A stretch of 12,101 nucleotides of DNA from JAVBKP01 sp031553975 (GTDB taxonomy: Bacteria; Bacillota; Clostridia; Peptostreptococcales; Anaerovoracaceae), in the NCBI GenBank assembly GCA_031553975.1, contig JAVBKP010000154.1, positions 1 to 12,101 of the forward strand, in the 5' to 3' direction. This document shows positions 1 through 7,608 of this stretch, piece after piece (the first letter of the stretch is position 1; each line of letters begins with the position of its first letter). The translations under genes and the position numbers were made by a program. The notes beneath the pieces were generated by a model, which did no database searches, had not been told where the DNA came from, and saw only the letters and a program-made list of their open reading frames with translations.

Positions 1-764
1 ACTGTTTTGACATTGCAAAACAAGGGTATATAAATTTAGCATTGGCTAACAATGACGAGATTTATGACAAGGAATTGTTTAGTGCCCGTAGAGCCATATT
101 TGAGGCGGGGTTTTATGAGAAGGTGACCAATGGACTAAAAGACATAATCGTTGCCTACAAGGGTAAAATAGAGCCTCAGAATACAAAAGTAAATGGAAAG
201 TATCTGGTGGTAGATGCTGGATGCGGTGAAGGGTATTATATCAATACTCTGACAAATCATGAGCAAGTCTCTGAAAGTACGGCATTTGTGGGAGTGGACT
301 TATCAAAAGCAGGCATAGTAGAGGCGGCAAAGTCCAATGACAAGGCCATGTGGGCTATTGGTGATTTAACAAACATGCCGTTTAGGGATAACGCTGTGGA
401 TATTTTGCTCAATATACTTACACCAGCCAACTACACAGAGTTTAAGCGGGTATTGTCAAAGGACGGAATCTTGATAAAAATAGTGCCGGAAGAGGGATAT
501 CTTAGAGAAATTCGTGAAAAAATAACAACATTAAGCAAAGATGGGTATTCTAGCAAAGATGTGTTAGCGTATATTGAGAAAAATATGAAGATTTTAGAGC
601 GACGTAGGATTACCTATACCATGCCCATTGACGCTGACAACTTTAAGAAATTTGTAAGAATGACACCAATGACTGAAAATCTAACAGATGAAGAACGTGA
701 GAGCATGGAAAAATCACCAGCGGCGTTCATTACCATTGACCTTAGTATTATCATAGCAAGTTAA
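1..764 (+). CDS. rlmA: RlmA-like 23S rRNA (guanine-N1)-methyltransferase, 5'-truncated
   Basis: SAM-dependent methyltransferase of the RlmA family, which methylates a guanine in domain II of 23S rRNA (G745 or G748 in characterised members). The gene runs off the left edge. A TTG at 42 could be taken as a start, but the frame is open back to base 3 and encodes CFDIAKQGYINLALANN, which matches the family segment just after the N-terminal zinc finger (FDxAKxGYVNLL). The window's first two bases, AC, would fit a CAC His codon, the last zinc ligand; that is inference. The family's ARRAFLDAGHY segment appears as ARRAIFEAGFY, and the SAM-binding motif is VVDAGCGEGYY at 207-239. GDLTNMPF follows further on. 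The C-terminus looks complete, ending in TAA at 762-764. Whether it targets G745 or G748 cannot be told from this. Confidence 0.85.
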   Translation, partial: CFDIAKQGYINLALANNDEIYDKELFSARRAIFEAGFYEKVTNGLKDIIVAYKGKIEPQNTKVNGKYLVVDAGCGEGYYINTLTNHEQVSESTAFVGVDLSKAGIVEAAKSNDKAMWAIGDLTNMPFRDNAVDILLNILTPANYTEFKRVLSKDGILIKIVPEEGYLREIREKITTLSKDGYSSKDVLAYIEKNMKILERRRITYTMPIDADNFKKFVRMTPMTENLTDEERESMEKSPAAFITIDLSIIIAS

Positions 765-776
765 TTATGGTACAAT
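748..776 (+). promoter_or_regulatory. Putative sigma-A promoter (extended -10) for the rhodanese-DedA unit
   Basis: TACAAT at 771-776 matches the -10 consensus in 5 of 6 bases and is preceded by TGG at 768-770, an extended -10 TGn. TTATCA at 748-753 is a 4/6 match to -35 with a 17-base spacer. The site starts inside the end of the upstream methyltransferase gene and lies 32 bases before the rhodanese start codon. No terminator is visible between the two genes, so read-through from upstream is also possible. Confidence 0.5.
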
Positions 777-808
777 AGAATTATATTATCTCAAAAGGAG
801 TTTCACAT

Positions 809-1300
809 ATGAAATTTGCGCTGATAACAGCAATCATAGTTATGCTTTTGATAAGTGTAGGTGTTATATTGGTATGGCCAGAGGCCCAAACAGGCTCTGT
901 GTCAAAGCAAACGGCGGCACAAGCCGAAGAGGAAGAAAAAAAAGTTGAACAAAAGCAAGAAATCCCCAAGCTAGAACCACTGGCAAAGGGGGCAAAAGTT
1001 CAAACAATTGGACCATCAGAAGCTAAAATACTCATGAGTGGAAACAACGTACTGATTATAGATGTACGCACATCAGAAGAATACGTTACAGGACATATTG
1101 AAAAAGCGATTAATGTTCCCTTAGAGCAGGTATCTACAGTGGTTCCAAAGGAATATCCAGATAAGTGGAAAATGGTATTGGTCTATTGCAAGAGCGGAAA
1201 TAGAAGTGCAAAAGCCGCTAAGATGCTAGCTGACAAGTTATACGTTAATGTGTTTGATTTTGGTGGCATCAATGATTGGCCATATGAGGTAGTGCAGTAA
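809..1300 (+). CDS. Membrane-anchored rhodanese-domain protein
   Basis: Single-domain rhodanese of 163 residues, tethered to the membrane. Residues 4-23 form a hydrophobic segment (signal anchor or signal peptide, with no lipobox Cys). A Glu/Lys/Gln-rich spacer spans about 36-60. The rhodanese domain (about 65-160) has VLIIDVRTSEEYVTGHI (Asp85, Arg87) and the active-site loop CKSGNRS with the catalytic Cys at 127, then FGGINDWP at the end. Such domains carry a persulfide on that Cys; the acceptor here is unknown. The domain should face outside the cytoplasm. The start is supported by AAAAGGAG at 793-800, eight bases before ATG. The stop codon overlaps the DedA start by one base, so the two proteins are probably made together. 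Confidence 0.9.
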   Translation: MKFALITAIIVMLLISVGVILVWPEAQTGSVSKQTAAQAEEEEKKVEQKQEIPKLEPLAKGAKVQTIGPSEAKILMSGNNVLIIDVRTSEEYVTGHIEKAINVPLEQVSTVVPKEYPDKWKMVLVYCKSGNRSAKAAKMLADKLYVNVFDFGGINDWPYEVVQ

Positions 1301-1947
1301 TGGATTTGATGTTATTTTTAGTAAGCTTTGTTGTGCATATTGATAAGCATCTGGACCAGCTCATTGATATGTTTGGCGTTCTTACATATGTGATTTTATT
1401 TTTGATTGTATTTTGTGAGACAGGACTTGTGGTGACACCTTTTCTTCCAGGAGATTCACTTCTTTTTGCCTTGGGTGCCTTCGCAGCTAGGGGTAGCCTT
1501 GATCTTTGGCTGTGTTATGTATTGATGCTGATTGCTGCCATAGGCGGCAATACGGTGAATTATTTCATTGGCAGGAAAGTAGGAGATTCGATTTATAACA
1601 AGGGTGGCAATCGATTGATCAAGAAAGAAAACATTGATAGAACCATACGTTTATTTGAAAAACACGGTGGCAAGACCATTGTCATCACTCGGTTTATGCC
1701 GATTATTCGCACATTTGCTCCTTTTGTGGCGGGCATGGGCAAAATGGATATAAGAAGGTTTGTCATCTACAATATTTTTGGCGGATTCATCTGGGTGACT
1801 TTGTTCATGCTGGTTGGATATTTCTTCGGCAATATGCCTGTGGTGGAAGAGAATTTTTCCATGATCATTTTAGGCATAGTAGGGGTATCTTTTCTGCCTG
1901 TGGTGGTTGCAAAAATTGCCAGTATGATTAGTGGTAGAAAAGCTTAA
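1300..1947 (+). CDS. DedA family integral membrane protein
   Basis: DedA/VTT-fold membrane protein of 215 residues. Known family members act in membrane homeostasis, including scrambling or flipping of lipid carriers such as undecaprenyl phosphate and phosphatidylethanolamine; the substrate here is not shown. The family's key charged residues are present: Glu40 in FCETGLVVTPFLPGDS, Asp52 in the same motif, and Arg131 and Arg137 in RFMPIIRTFAPFVAG. GGNTVNYFIGRKVG and the C-terminal GYFFG segment also match. Hydrophobic stretches lie near 27-48, 54-64, 70-92, 138-147, 155-178 and 187-209. ATG at 1300 shares a base with the rhodanese TAA (1298-1300), and GAGGT at 1286-1290 serves as its ribosome binding site. 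Full length and intact. Confidence 0.95.
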   Translation: MDLMLFLVSFVVHIDKHLDQLIDMFGVLTYVILFLIVFCETGLVVTPFLPGDSLLFALGAFAARGSLDLWLCYVLMLIAAIGGNTVNYFIGRKVGDSIYNKGGNRLIKKENIDRTIRLFEKHGGKTIVITRFMPIIRTFAPFVAGMGKMDIRRFVIYNIFGGFIWVTLFMLVGYFFGNMPVVEENFSMIILGIVGVSFLPVVVAKIASMISGRKA

Positions 1948-1966
1948 AATTCGCTAGATGTTCACG

Positions 1967-1998
1967 TAGCCGTCACATAAGACGGCTATACTGTTTTT
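1967..1998 (+). terminator. Rho-independent terminator after the DedA gene
   Basis: An 8-bp perfect stem, TAGCCGTC (1967-1974) and GACGGCTA (1981-1988), closes a 6-base loop and is followed by TACTGTTTTT. The short, interrupted T tract suggests a moderate terminator or an attenuator for the response-regulator gene that starts 23 bases later. Confidence 0.7.
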
Positions 1999-2020
1999 AG
2001 GGGAAAAAGGAGGCATATCC

Positions 2021-2698
2021 ATGTACAAAATTTTGGTGGTTGATGATGAAACAATGATCAGAGAGATGGTCAAAAAATATGCAATATTTGAGGGACATGA
2101 GGTGGCAGAGGCAGCCAATGGGATGGAAGCCATCACCAAGTGCAAAGGCAACAACTACGATGTGGTGATTATGGATATAATGATGCCTGAGCTAGATGGG
2201 TTTTCGGCAGTAAAGGAAATTAGGAAAGACAGCCAAATCCCTGTGATTATGCTTTCTGCTAGAGGCGAGGAGTATGATAAAATACATGGATTTGAACTTG
2301 GAATAGATGATTATATGGTGAAGCCATTTTCCCCAAAAGAATTGATGATGCGTGTAGATGCAGTTCTTAGAAGGACAAGACCTAGCATAGAAGAAGAAGT
2401 AAAGCGTGAAATTTTGACTTTTGGTGAATTGCAAATAGATGTGACAGCCAGAAGAGTACAGGTAAAGGGCGCGAACATAGATATGTCGCCGAAAGAATAT
2501 GATCTGTTTTTTTATATGGTGAGGAACCGAAATATTGCATTAAGTCGTGAAAAGCTCATAACTGACGTATGGGGATATGATTTTTATGGTGATGATAGGA
2601 CGTTAGACACACATATAAAGCTGCTGAGAAAGTCACTAGGAGACTGCAACAAACATATTGTGACCCTACGAGGGCTTGGGTATAGGTTTGAGGTGTAA
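2021..2698 (+). CDS. OmpR/PhoB-family response regulator
   Basis: Cytoplasmic transcription factor of 225 residues. The receiver domain (about 1-118) has the acidic pair Asp8/Asp9, the phosphoacceptor Asp52 in VVIMDIMMPELDG, Ser79 in IMLSARGE and Lys101 in MVKPFSPKEL. The winged-helix trans_reg_C DNA-binding domain covers about 128-225, with MSPKEYDLFFYMVRN, REKLITDVWGYDF, RTLDTHIKLLRKSLG and the final TLRGLGYRFEV. AAAAGGAGG at 2005-2013, seven bases before ATG, is a strong ribosome binding site. The stop is one base from the histidine kinase ATG, so the kinase is the obvious partner. Target genes are not evident from the sequence. Confidence 0.95.
   Translation: MYKILVVDDETMIREMVKKYAIFEGHEVAEAANGMEAITKCKGNNYDVVIMDIMMPELDGFSAVKEIRKDSQIPVIMLSARGEEYDKIHGFELGIDDYMVKPFSPKELMMRVDAVLRRTRPSIEEEVKREILTFGELQIDVTARRVQVKGANIDMSPKEYDLFFYMVRNRNIALSREKLITDVWGYDFYGDDRTLDTHIKLLRKSLGDCNKHIVTLRGLGYRFEV
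2690..2695 (+). promoter_or_regulatory. Ribosome binding site that fixes the histidine kinase start
   Basis: GAGGTG overlaps the last codons of the response regulator and stands four bases before ATG at 2700. It supports 2700 over the upstream in-frame ATG at 2676, which would give a 23-base overlap and has no visible Shine-Dalgarno sequence. Confidence 0.6.
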
Positions 2699-2699
2699 C

Positions 2700-4163
2700 A
2701 TGTTGGGAAAGTTTAGACAAATGAGCATAAAGTGGCGGGTATTTGGATTTCTCGTGGGATTCTCAGCTATTTTCATAGCTTTCATTTGGATATTTCAAGT
2801 CATGTTTTTAGATGAGTTTTACCAACATATAAAGGTAGCAGAAGCCAAAAAGTATGCCAACGCCTTAATCAAGGGCATAGACAGTGAACAGTTCCAAGAG
2901 TCTTTAGACACAATTGCCAAGGAAAATGAGATTTCTGTTGAAATTGCATCAGAAGACAGCAGTTTGATATGTTCATCTACGGGGTTTAGAGATTCCGTAT
3001 TGTATTTTTTACCTTCTTTGGTAAAAATTGCATTAAGAGAAGAGGCCATAGCCAATGGTGGTACCAACATTGAATACTTTGGCATGGGGGATTCTATTGA
3101 CGGATACCAAGAGGATAAGGTAAAAGAACAGAGGTTGTTAAAATTGTCACCACACCGATCTATCATATACACACAGGTATTCACCACTAAATCAGGCGAG
3201 CAACTTACACTGCTCTTAAATTCTCGGATTTCGCCAGTGGATGCAACGGTCAATACCATTCGTACACAGATAGCGTATCTAACAATGTTGATGATTGTTC
3301 TCTCTGTGGCATTCGCTCTGATAATGGCAAGGATCATTGGAAGCCCAATAGAAAAGATCAATAGATCTGCTAAAGAATTGGCAACGGGAGAGTATGAGCA
3401 TATTCACTTTACAGGAGATGGGTATAAAGAGATTGCAGAGCTGGCGGATACACTGAATTTTACAGCTAAAGAGCTAGCAAAAGTAGAAGGACTACGACGG
3501 GAACTCATAGCCAATGTATCCCATGATTTGAGAACACCACTAACACTGATTGTGGGGTATAGCGAAGTCATGAGGGACATTCCAGGGGAAAATACTTCAG
3601 CCAATGCGCAGATTATCATAGATGAGGCAAGGCGGCTGACAAGCCTTGTCAATGATATGCTAGAACTATCCAAAGCACAAAATGGATTACAGCAAAATAT
3701 ATTATGTAAACTAAATCTGTCTCATGTGGTAAGTCAGACAACAGAACGGTTCAGCAAATTTTGCAGCCAAGAGGGATATAAAATCAGCTTTATAAAAGAA
3801 GAGGATGTGTATGTAACTGGTGACGAATTAAAGCTGTCCCAGGTCATATATAACCTCATGAGCAATGCAATCAACTATGCAGGGCAAGATAAAACAGTTA
3901 TCGTCCGGCAGAGTGTGGAGAATAGCAGGGTCAAAATTGAAGTAATAGATACAGGTAAGGGCATCGAGCAAGATATGATACCATTGATTTGGGACAGATA
4001 TTATAAGTCTAAAGAAAACCACAATCGAGGCATTGTAGGAACGGGACTAGGTCTTTCTATTGTGAAGTCAAGCTTAAATATGCACAAAGACGCAGAATAT
4101 GGCGTAGAATCAACACCAGACCAAGGCAGTACCTTTTGGTTTAGCCTTCCCATAGAGGATTGA
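2700..4163 (+). CDS. Sensor histidine kinase with HAMP domain, partner of the OmpR-type regulator
   Basis: Membrane histidine kinase of 487 residues from the chosen ATG. An N-terminal transmembrane helix (about 14-36) is followed by an extracytoplasmic sensor region (about 37-187) in which I recognise no named domain. A second helix (about 191-212) leads into HAMP (about 212-265). The dimerisation/phosphoacceptor domain has ELIANVSHDLRTPLT with the phosphorylated His at 275. The ATP-binding domain has the N-box SQVIYNLMSNAINY (about 380-393), the G1 box DTGKGI (Asp417) and the G2 box GTGLGLSIVK (about 447-456). All catalytic boxes are intact. The gene follows the response regulator after one base and ends just before a strong terminator, so this pair forms its own transcription unit. 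The signal sensed is unknown. Confidence 0.93.
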   Translation: MLGKFRQMSIKWRVFGFLVGFSAIFIAFIWIFQVMFLDEFYQHIKVAEAKKYANALIKGIDSEQFQESLDTIAKENEISVEIASEDSSLICSSTGFRDSVLYFLPSLVKIALREEAIANGGTNIEYFGMGDSIDGYQEDKVKEQRLLKLSPHRSIIYTQVFTTKSGEQLTLLLNSRISPVDATVNTIRTQIAYLTMLMIVLSVAFALIMARIIGSPIEKINRSAKELATGEYEHIHFTGDGYKEIAELADTLNFTAKELAKVEGLRRELIANVSHDLRTPLTLIVGYSEVMRDIPGENTSANAQIIIDEARRLTSLVNDMLELSKAQNGLQQNILCKLNLSHVVSQTTERFSKFCSQEGYKISFIKEEDVYVTGDELKLSQVIYNLMSNAINYAGQDKTVIVRQSVENSRVKIEVIDTGKGIEQDMIPLIWDRYYKSKENHNRGIVGTGLGLSIVKSSLNMHKDAEYGVESTPDQGSTFWFSLPIED

Positions 4164-4173
4164 GTAGAAATTC

Positions 4174-4203
4174 ACAAAAGAGTAGCAATCGCTACTCTTT
4201 TGT
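4174..4203 (+). terminator. Strong rho-independent terminator after the two-component pair
   Basis: A 13-bp perfect stem, ACAAAAGAGTAGC (4174-4186) with GCTACTCTTTTGT (4191-4203), closes an AATC tetraloop. The U-rich right arm and following TATATAATT supply the weak tract. It begins 11 bases after the kinase stop codon and separates region 2 from the hybrid kinase. Confidence 0.85.
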
Positions 4204-4205
4204 TA

Positions 4206-4211
4206 TATAAT
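4206..4211 (+). promoter_or_regulatory. Candidate -10 box (TATAAT) for the hybrid kinase unit
   Basis: A perfect TATAAT sits right at the foot of the terminator, 33 bases before the proposed ATG. At a 17-base spacer the -35 region falls inside the hairpin (TAGCAA at 4183-4188, 3/6 match), so the promoter is weak or activator-dependent if real. The box could also simply be the AT-rich end of the terminator. Confidence 0.35.
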
Positions 4212-4230
4212 TGTCTCCGAAAATAACTGG

Positions 4231-4235
4231 CGAGG
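4231..4235 (+). promoter_or_regulatory. Ribosome binding site that fixes the hybrid kinase start
   Basis: CGAGG stands eight bases before ATG at 4244. The in-frame TTG at 4211 has only the terminator hairpin in front of it, which argues against its use. Confidence 0.5.
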
Positions 4236-4243
4236 TACATTTG

Positions 4244-7123
4244 ATGAGTTTTTTTGATGAATATAATAAAAAAATAGCCAGAAGGATTTTTCAAAGCCTA
4301 GTATGCTTTGGACTGGTTTTTGTTGTCGCTATTATTCCAACAGGCATGATTTATGCCCAGAATCAGGCAAAAGCCCCAGCAGAGCCTAAATTTCACATGA
4401 CAGAGGAAGAAAGAGAAAAATTAGATAGCGTCACTGTTGATAATAAGGCAGTTAAGATTGCTGTAACAGATGAGATTGTGTACTGGAAAACGGCAGACGG
4501 TAAGGAAAATGGTATGCTTATGCCATTCATTGATTTTATTAGAGATGAGTTAGGATTAGAGGTTGAGATTTCATATAAGACCAATGGAGGAGAGGCCAAA
4601 GAACAGGCAGCGACTGATCAAGTAGATATGGCCACGTTGGTTAGTATCAATGACCAAAGGCGTGAAGAGTTCGCCACGTTGGACCTATATACTTCTCATT
4701 TGGGATTTATCACTCGGAATGAGAGACCTCTTAGGTCAATTACAGCCCTTTCAAATAAAAAAATTGGGTATATTAAAAATTCACCTTTTAGTGAGTCAAT
4801 CAAGACGTATATGCCATCTGAGGATAAGATATCCTATTTTAGTTCAGAAAAAGTATTGCTGGAAGCCTTGTCCGACAAGACCATTGATGTAGCCATGGTA
4901 TCGGGGGTTCGTACGCAGTTAAATGTACTTGCCTATCCGGAATTGCAAATAGAGTCATTTGCAGTCAATGAGCCTACAATCCAGGGGGTGGTTGGAGACA
5001 CACAGGTTGCTAGGGTAGTCTTAGACTTGGCCAATAGGTTTGCAAGAGAAAACTACGATTATTTTTATGGATGTGTAGCCAAAGGCAAAACGGATATGAT
5101 CATTCAGCGCGCCCGAGAACTTTATGCAGCGGATATTGAAAAGGTCAGAGAAAAATATGGGGAGATTAATGTTTATGATTCTGGGATTCTGTACCCACTT
5201 GGATTCAATGAAAATGGGGAGTTCAAAGGTGTTCAAAGGGAAATATATGATACTTTCACTGCATTGACAGACATTCCTGTAAAAATAGAAGATTATTTCT
5301 CAGTGGGATTCACTGGTGCTTTAGACAGGCTATCCACGGGCACCAGCCAAGTTTGCTCAGGCGTTCTATACAATTACGATGACACAAAAGAAAAAAAATT
5401 GGTGTATTCCATGCCAATATGGGAGTCTGACCTTAGAATGTATACATACAGCAAGAGAAATTTTAACGATGAAGATTTTAGAGCGTTAAGAATTGGGACT
5501 ACAAAGAACGCCTATGAATATTTGAATTGGAAGGCACTATTTGACAATGATGCTGAGATTTTCCCTGACAGAGTGAGTATGATAGACGCATTAAAGCATG
5601 ATGAAATTGATTTAGTCTTTATGCCAGAGATGATATATGACTTTAATCAAAAAATCCTAGGGGATAGTACACTTAGGGGTGTTGGTGACCTCCATAGTCT
5701 TGTTAGTATTCATATGGTGCTCTCAGGAGACAATCCAGAACTTAACAATTTGTTGAATAATTCAATCAAAATTCAAAAAATTATATATCCAGACAGTAGA
5801 AGCAAATGGGAAAATGAAGCGTTGGCCTTAAAATACAAGTATTTGGATATGCAAAATGCTCAAGATAAAGTGCAAGCTGTGACAACTGTACTATTAATGG
5901 CAATCGCAGTTACTCTTTTTGTTGTATTTGTCATGTATATACAAAGCAGAAACCAAAAAGAAATATTGAGATTGAGGGCGGAGAAAGAGAAAGAGTCCAA
6001 CGATATTAAGTCCAAGTTTCTTGTCAATATTAGCCATGAGATTAGAACACCAATGAATGCCATAATTGGATTATCTGAAGTCCAACTTCTAAAAGGTGAT
6101 CCTGCCAAAGCAAGGGATAGTTTTAGTAAAATCAACATATCTGCCAAGAATCTACTTTCCATTATCAACGATATTTTAGATTTTTCCAAGATTGAGGCTG
6201 GAAAGCTTGTGTTCATAGAGGAAAATGCAGAACTAGAAGAAATACTAGCAAACATTATTCTTATGACAAATGAGCGACTATCTAAAGAGAAAACGGAAAA
6301 GATCAATGTAGTATTAGAGGTGGAAGAAAGCGCTCCTAAGATAATATTTACAGATAAGACGAGGCTGTGGCAAATCCTAAAAAATGTAATGGACAATTCT
6401 GCAAAATTTACCTTGGAGGGACATATAAGGTTACATGTAGATGCGGATGCTAAAAATATAATCTTTACCATAACAGATACGGGAGAAGGCATGGACCAAG
6501 ACCAAGTGGAAAGGTTATTTATTCCCTTTGAGCAATTTGGAGATGATGCACGGGTAGTAAAGTCTGGGACTGGGCTAGGAATGACCATAACCAAGGAGAT
6601 TGTGGATGGATTTGGTGGCACGATAGCAGTGAATAGCAGTAGAGGGCAAGGTACCACAACCATAATAGAACTTCCGCTAAAAGAGCTGGCTGGAGATAAG
6701 ACTGTATCAAACAAGTGTGAAAGGTATGTCAAACGAGAAAATGCTATTTTCCCTGATGCCAAGGTTCTAGTATGCGAAGACAATGAAATTAATCAAATAG
6801 TGGCAGTGGAAATATTGGCATTGTTTGGAATTAACCCTACCATAGCAAACAATGGAATAGAGTGCCTAGAATTACTTGAAAAACAGGAATTTGATTTAAT
6901 ATTAATGGATATCATAATGCCGGTGATGGATGGGAGTGAAGCCACAAAACTCATCAGGGCATCAGATAAAGCTTACAAGGAGATTCCAATCGTGTCAATG
7001 ACGGCCAATCTGGTGAAAGAAGAGCTAGATAAATATATGGCATACGGTATGAATGGTTATATTGGAAAACCTATAGACATTGAAATACTAGGAAAAGAAT
7101 TGGATAAGTGGTTAAGGAAGTGA
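4244..7123 (+). CDS. BvgS-like hybrid sensor histidine kinase with two SBP-type sensor modules and a receiver domain
   Basis: Large membrane hybrid kinase, 959 residues from ATG 4244. A signal peptide or first membrane helix covers about 16-38. Two consecutive extracytoplasmic domains of the family-3 solute-binding (Venus flytrap) type follow: the first about 65-290 (starting VDNKAVKIAVTDE), the second about 306-520 (starting GEINVYDSGILYPLGFNENG, with YSMPIWESDLRMY). A transmembrane helix (about 546-566) and a short charged helix lead to the kinase core: NISHEIRTPMNAIIG with His598, N-box ILKNVMDNSAKFT, G1 box DTGEGM (Asp745) and G2 box GTGLGM (775-779). The C-terminal receiver (about 839-957) has Glu844/Asp845, phosphoacceptor Asp889 in LILMDIIMPVMDG, Thr920 and Lys942. 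There is no PAS, no Hpt domain and no DNA-binding output, so phosphate must pass to a partner elsewhere. Such sensor modules often bind amino acids or small acids; the ligand is unknown. Its stop lies next to the alkyltransferase start. Confidence 0.92.
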   Translation: MSFFDEYNKKIARRIFQSLVCFGLVFVVAIIPTGMIYAQNQAKAPAEPKFHMTEEEREKLDSVTVDNKAVKIAVTDEIVYWKTADGKENGMLMPFIDFIRDELGLEVEISYKTNGGEAKEQAATDQVDMATLVSINDQRREEFATLDLYTSHLGFITRNERPLRSITALSNKKIGYIKNSPFSESIKTYMPSEDKISYFSSEKVLLEALSDKTIDVAMVSGVRTQLNVLAYPELQIESFAVNEPTIQGVVGDTQVARVVLDLANRFARENYDYFYGCVAKGKTDMIIQRARELYAADIEKVREKYGEINVYDSGILYPLGFNENGEFKGVQREIYDTFTALTDIPVKIEDYFSVGFTGALDRLSTGTSQVCSGVLYNYDDTKEKKLVYSMPIWESDLRMYTYSKRNFNDEDFRALRIGTTKNAYEYLNWKALFDNDAEIFPDRVSMIDALKHDEIDLVFMPEMIYDFNQKILGDSTLRGVGDLHSLVSIHMVLSGDNPELNNLLNNSIKIQKIIYPDSRSKWENEALALKYKYLDMQNAQDKVQAVTTVLLMAIAVTLFVVFVMYIQSRNQKEILRLRAEKEKESNDIKSKFLVNISHEIRTPMNAIIGLSEVQLLKGDPAKARDSFSKINISAKNLLSIINDILDFSKIEAGKLVFIEENAELEEILANIILMTNERLSKEKTEKINVVLEVEESAPKIIFTDKTRLWQILKNVMDNSAKFTLEGHIRLHVDADAKNIIFTITDTGEGMDQDQVERLFIPFEQFGDDARVVKSGTGLGMTITKEIVDGFGGTIAVNSSRGQGTTTIIELPLKELAGDKTVSNKCERYVKRENAIFPDAKVLVCEDNEINQIVAVEILALFGINPTIANNGIECLELLEKQEFDLILMDIIMPVMDGSEATKLIRASDKAYKEIPIVSMTANLVKEELDKYMAYGMNGYIGKPIDIEILGKELDKWLRK
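7114..7120 (+). promoter_or_regulatory. Ribosome binding site for the alkyltransferase
   Basis: AAGGAAG lies in the last codons of the hybrid kinase. Two in-frame ATGs follow, at 7123 (overlapping the kinase TGA by one base) and 7129. The protein family usually begins close to the NVFYYE segment, which favours 7129, but the spacing does not decide it. Confidence 0.45.
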
Positions 7124-7128
7124 TGATC

Positions 7129-7608
7129 ATGGGAAAAAATGTATTCTATTATGAATTTGAGGTTGGCAGACTAGGGATAGCCGAAAGCAGTGGCAAAATA
7201 ACAAATGTATTCTTTCACAACGATCCACAGCCATGGCCAGAAGAAATGACTGTAGCAGAAACCAGCATCATAAAGGAAGCGGCACGTCAACTGACTGAAT
7301 ATTTCCAAGGAAATAGAAAGGTGTTTGATCTGCCACTAGAGCCTGATTATGGTACACCTTTTATGTGTAGTGTATGGAAAGCACTTTGTGACCTACCCTA
7401 TGGGGCGATAGCATCGTATAAAGATATTGCCACAACAGTAGGCAACCCTAAGGCATGTAGGGCAGTAGGATCAGCCAACAATAGAAATCCAATCGGTATA
7501 ATCGTTCCATGCCACAGAGTCATAGGTGCCAACGGCAAATTGGTAGGCTATGCAGGTGGGCTAGATATTAAATCAAAATTGTTAGAATTGGAGAGGAGGA
7601 ACAAATGA
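7129..7608 (+). CDS. ogt: Methylated-DNA--[protein]-cysteine S-methyltransferase (O6-alkylguanine-DNA alkyltransferase)
   Basis: Suicide DNA repair enzyme that transfers an alkyl group from O6-alkylguanine (or O4-alkylthymine) in DNA to its own Cys. It is 159 residues from ATG 7129, full length for the stand-alone Ogt/MGMT type: an N-terminal ribonuclease-like domain (about 1-72) and the DNA-binding active-site domain (about 76-155). Signature features are FMCSVWKALCDLPYG, SYKDIA, the recognition-helix segment RAVGSANNRNP and the active site IVPCHRVIG with acceptor Cys128, then GYAGGLDIKSKLLELE. It starts within or next to the end of the hybrid kinase gene and its TGA overlaps the following ATG by four bases (ATGA). 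It is therefore embedded in the same transcript. No Ada-type regulatory domain is present. Confidence 0.95.
   Translation: MGKNVFYYEFEVGRLGIAESSGKITNVFFHNDPQPWPEEMTVAETSIIKEAARQLTEYFQGNRKVFDLPLEPDYGTPFMCSVWKALCDLPYGAIASYKDIATTVGNPKACRAVGSANNRNPIGIIVPCHRVIGANGKLVGYAGGLDIKSKLLELERRNK

Noticed and set aside
736..776. TTGACC at 736 as -35 for the TACAAT at 771
   Set aside because: The spacer would be 29 bases, too long for sigma-A; TTATCA at 748 with a 17-base spacer fits better.
1987..1992. TATACT as a -10 box for the two-component pair
   Set aside because: It overlaps the terminator stem and has no acceptable -35 at 16-18 bases; the promoter of this pair is not identified.
2676..2699. ATG at 2676 as start of the histidine kinase
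   Set aside because: It would overlap the response regulator by 23 bases and lacks a Shine-Dalgarno sequence; ATG 2700 has GAGGTG in place.
4211..4243. TTG at 4211 as start of the hybrid kinase
   Set aside because: It has no ribosome binding site and sits at the foot of the terminator; ATG 4244 has CGAGG eight bases upstream.
5860..6783. Long minus-strand reading frame of 307 codons
   Set aside because: It lies wholly opposite the kinase core and start of the receiver of the hybrid kinase, whose motifs are intact. The minus-strand product is Ser-rich and low in recognisable motifs, as expected for an antisense shadow.
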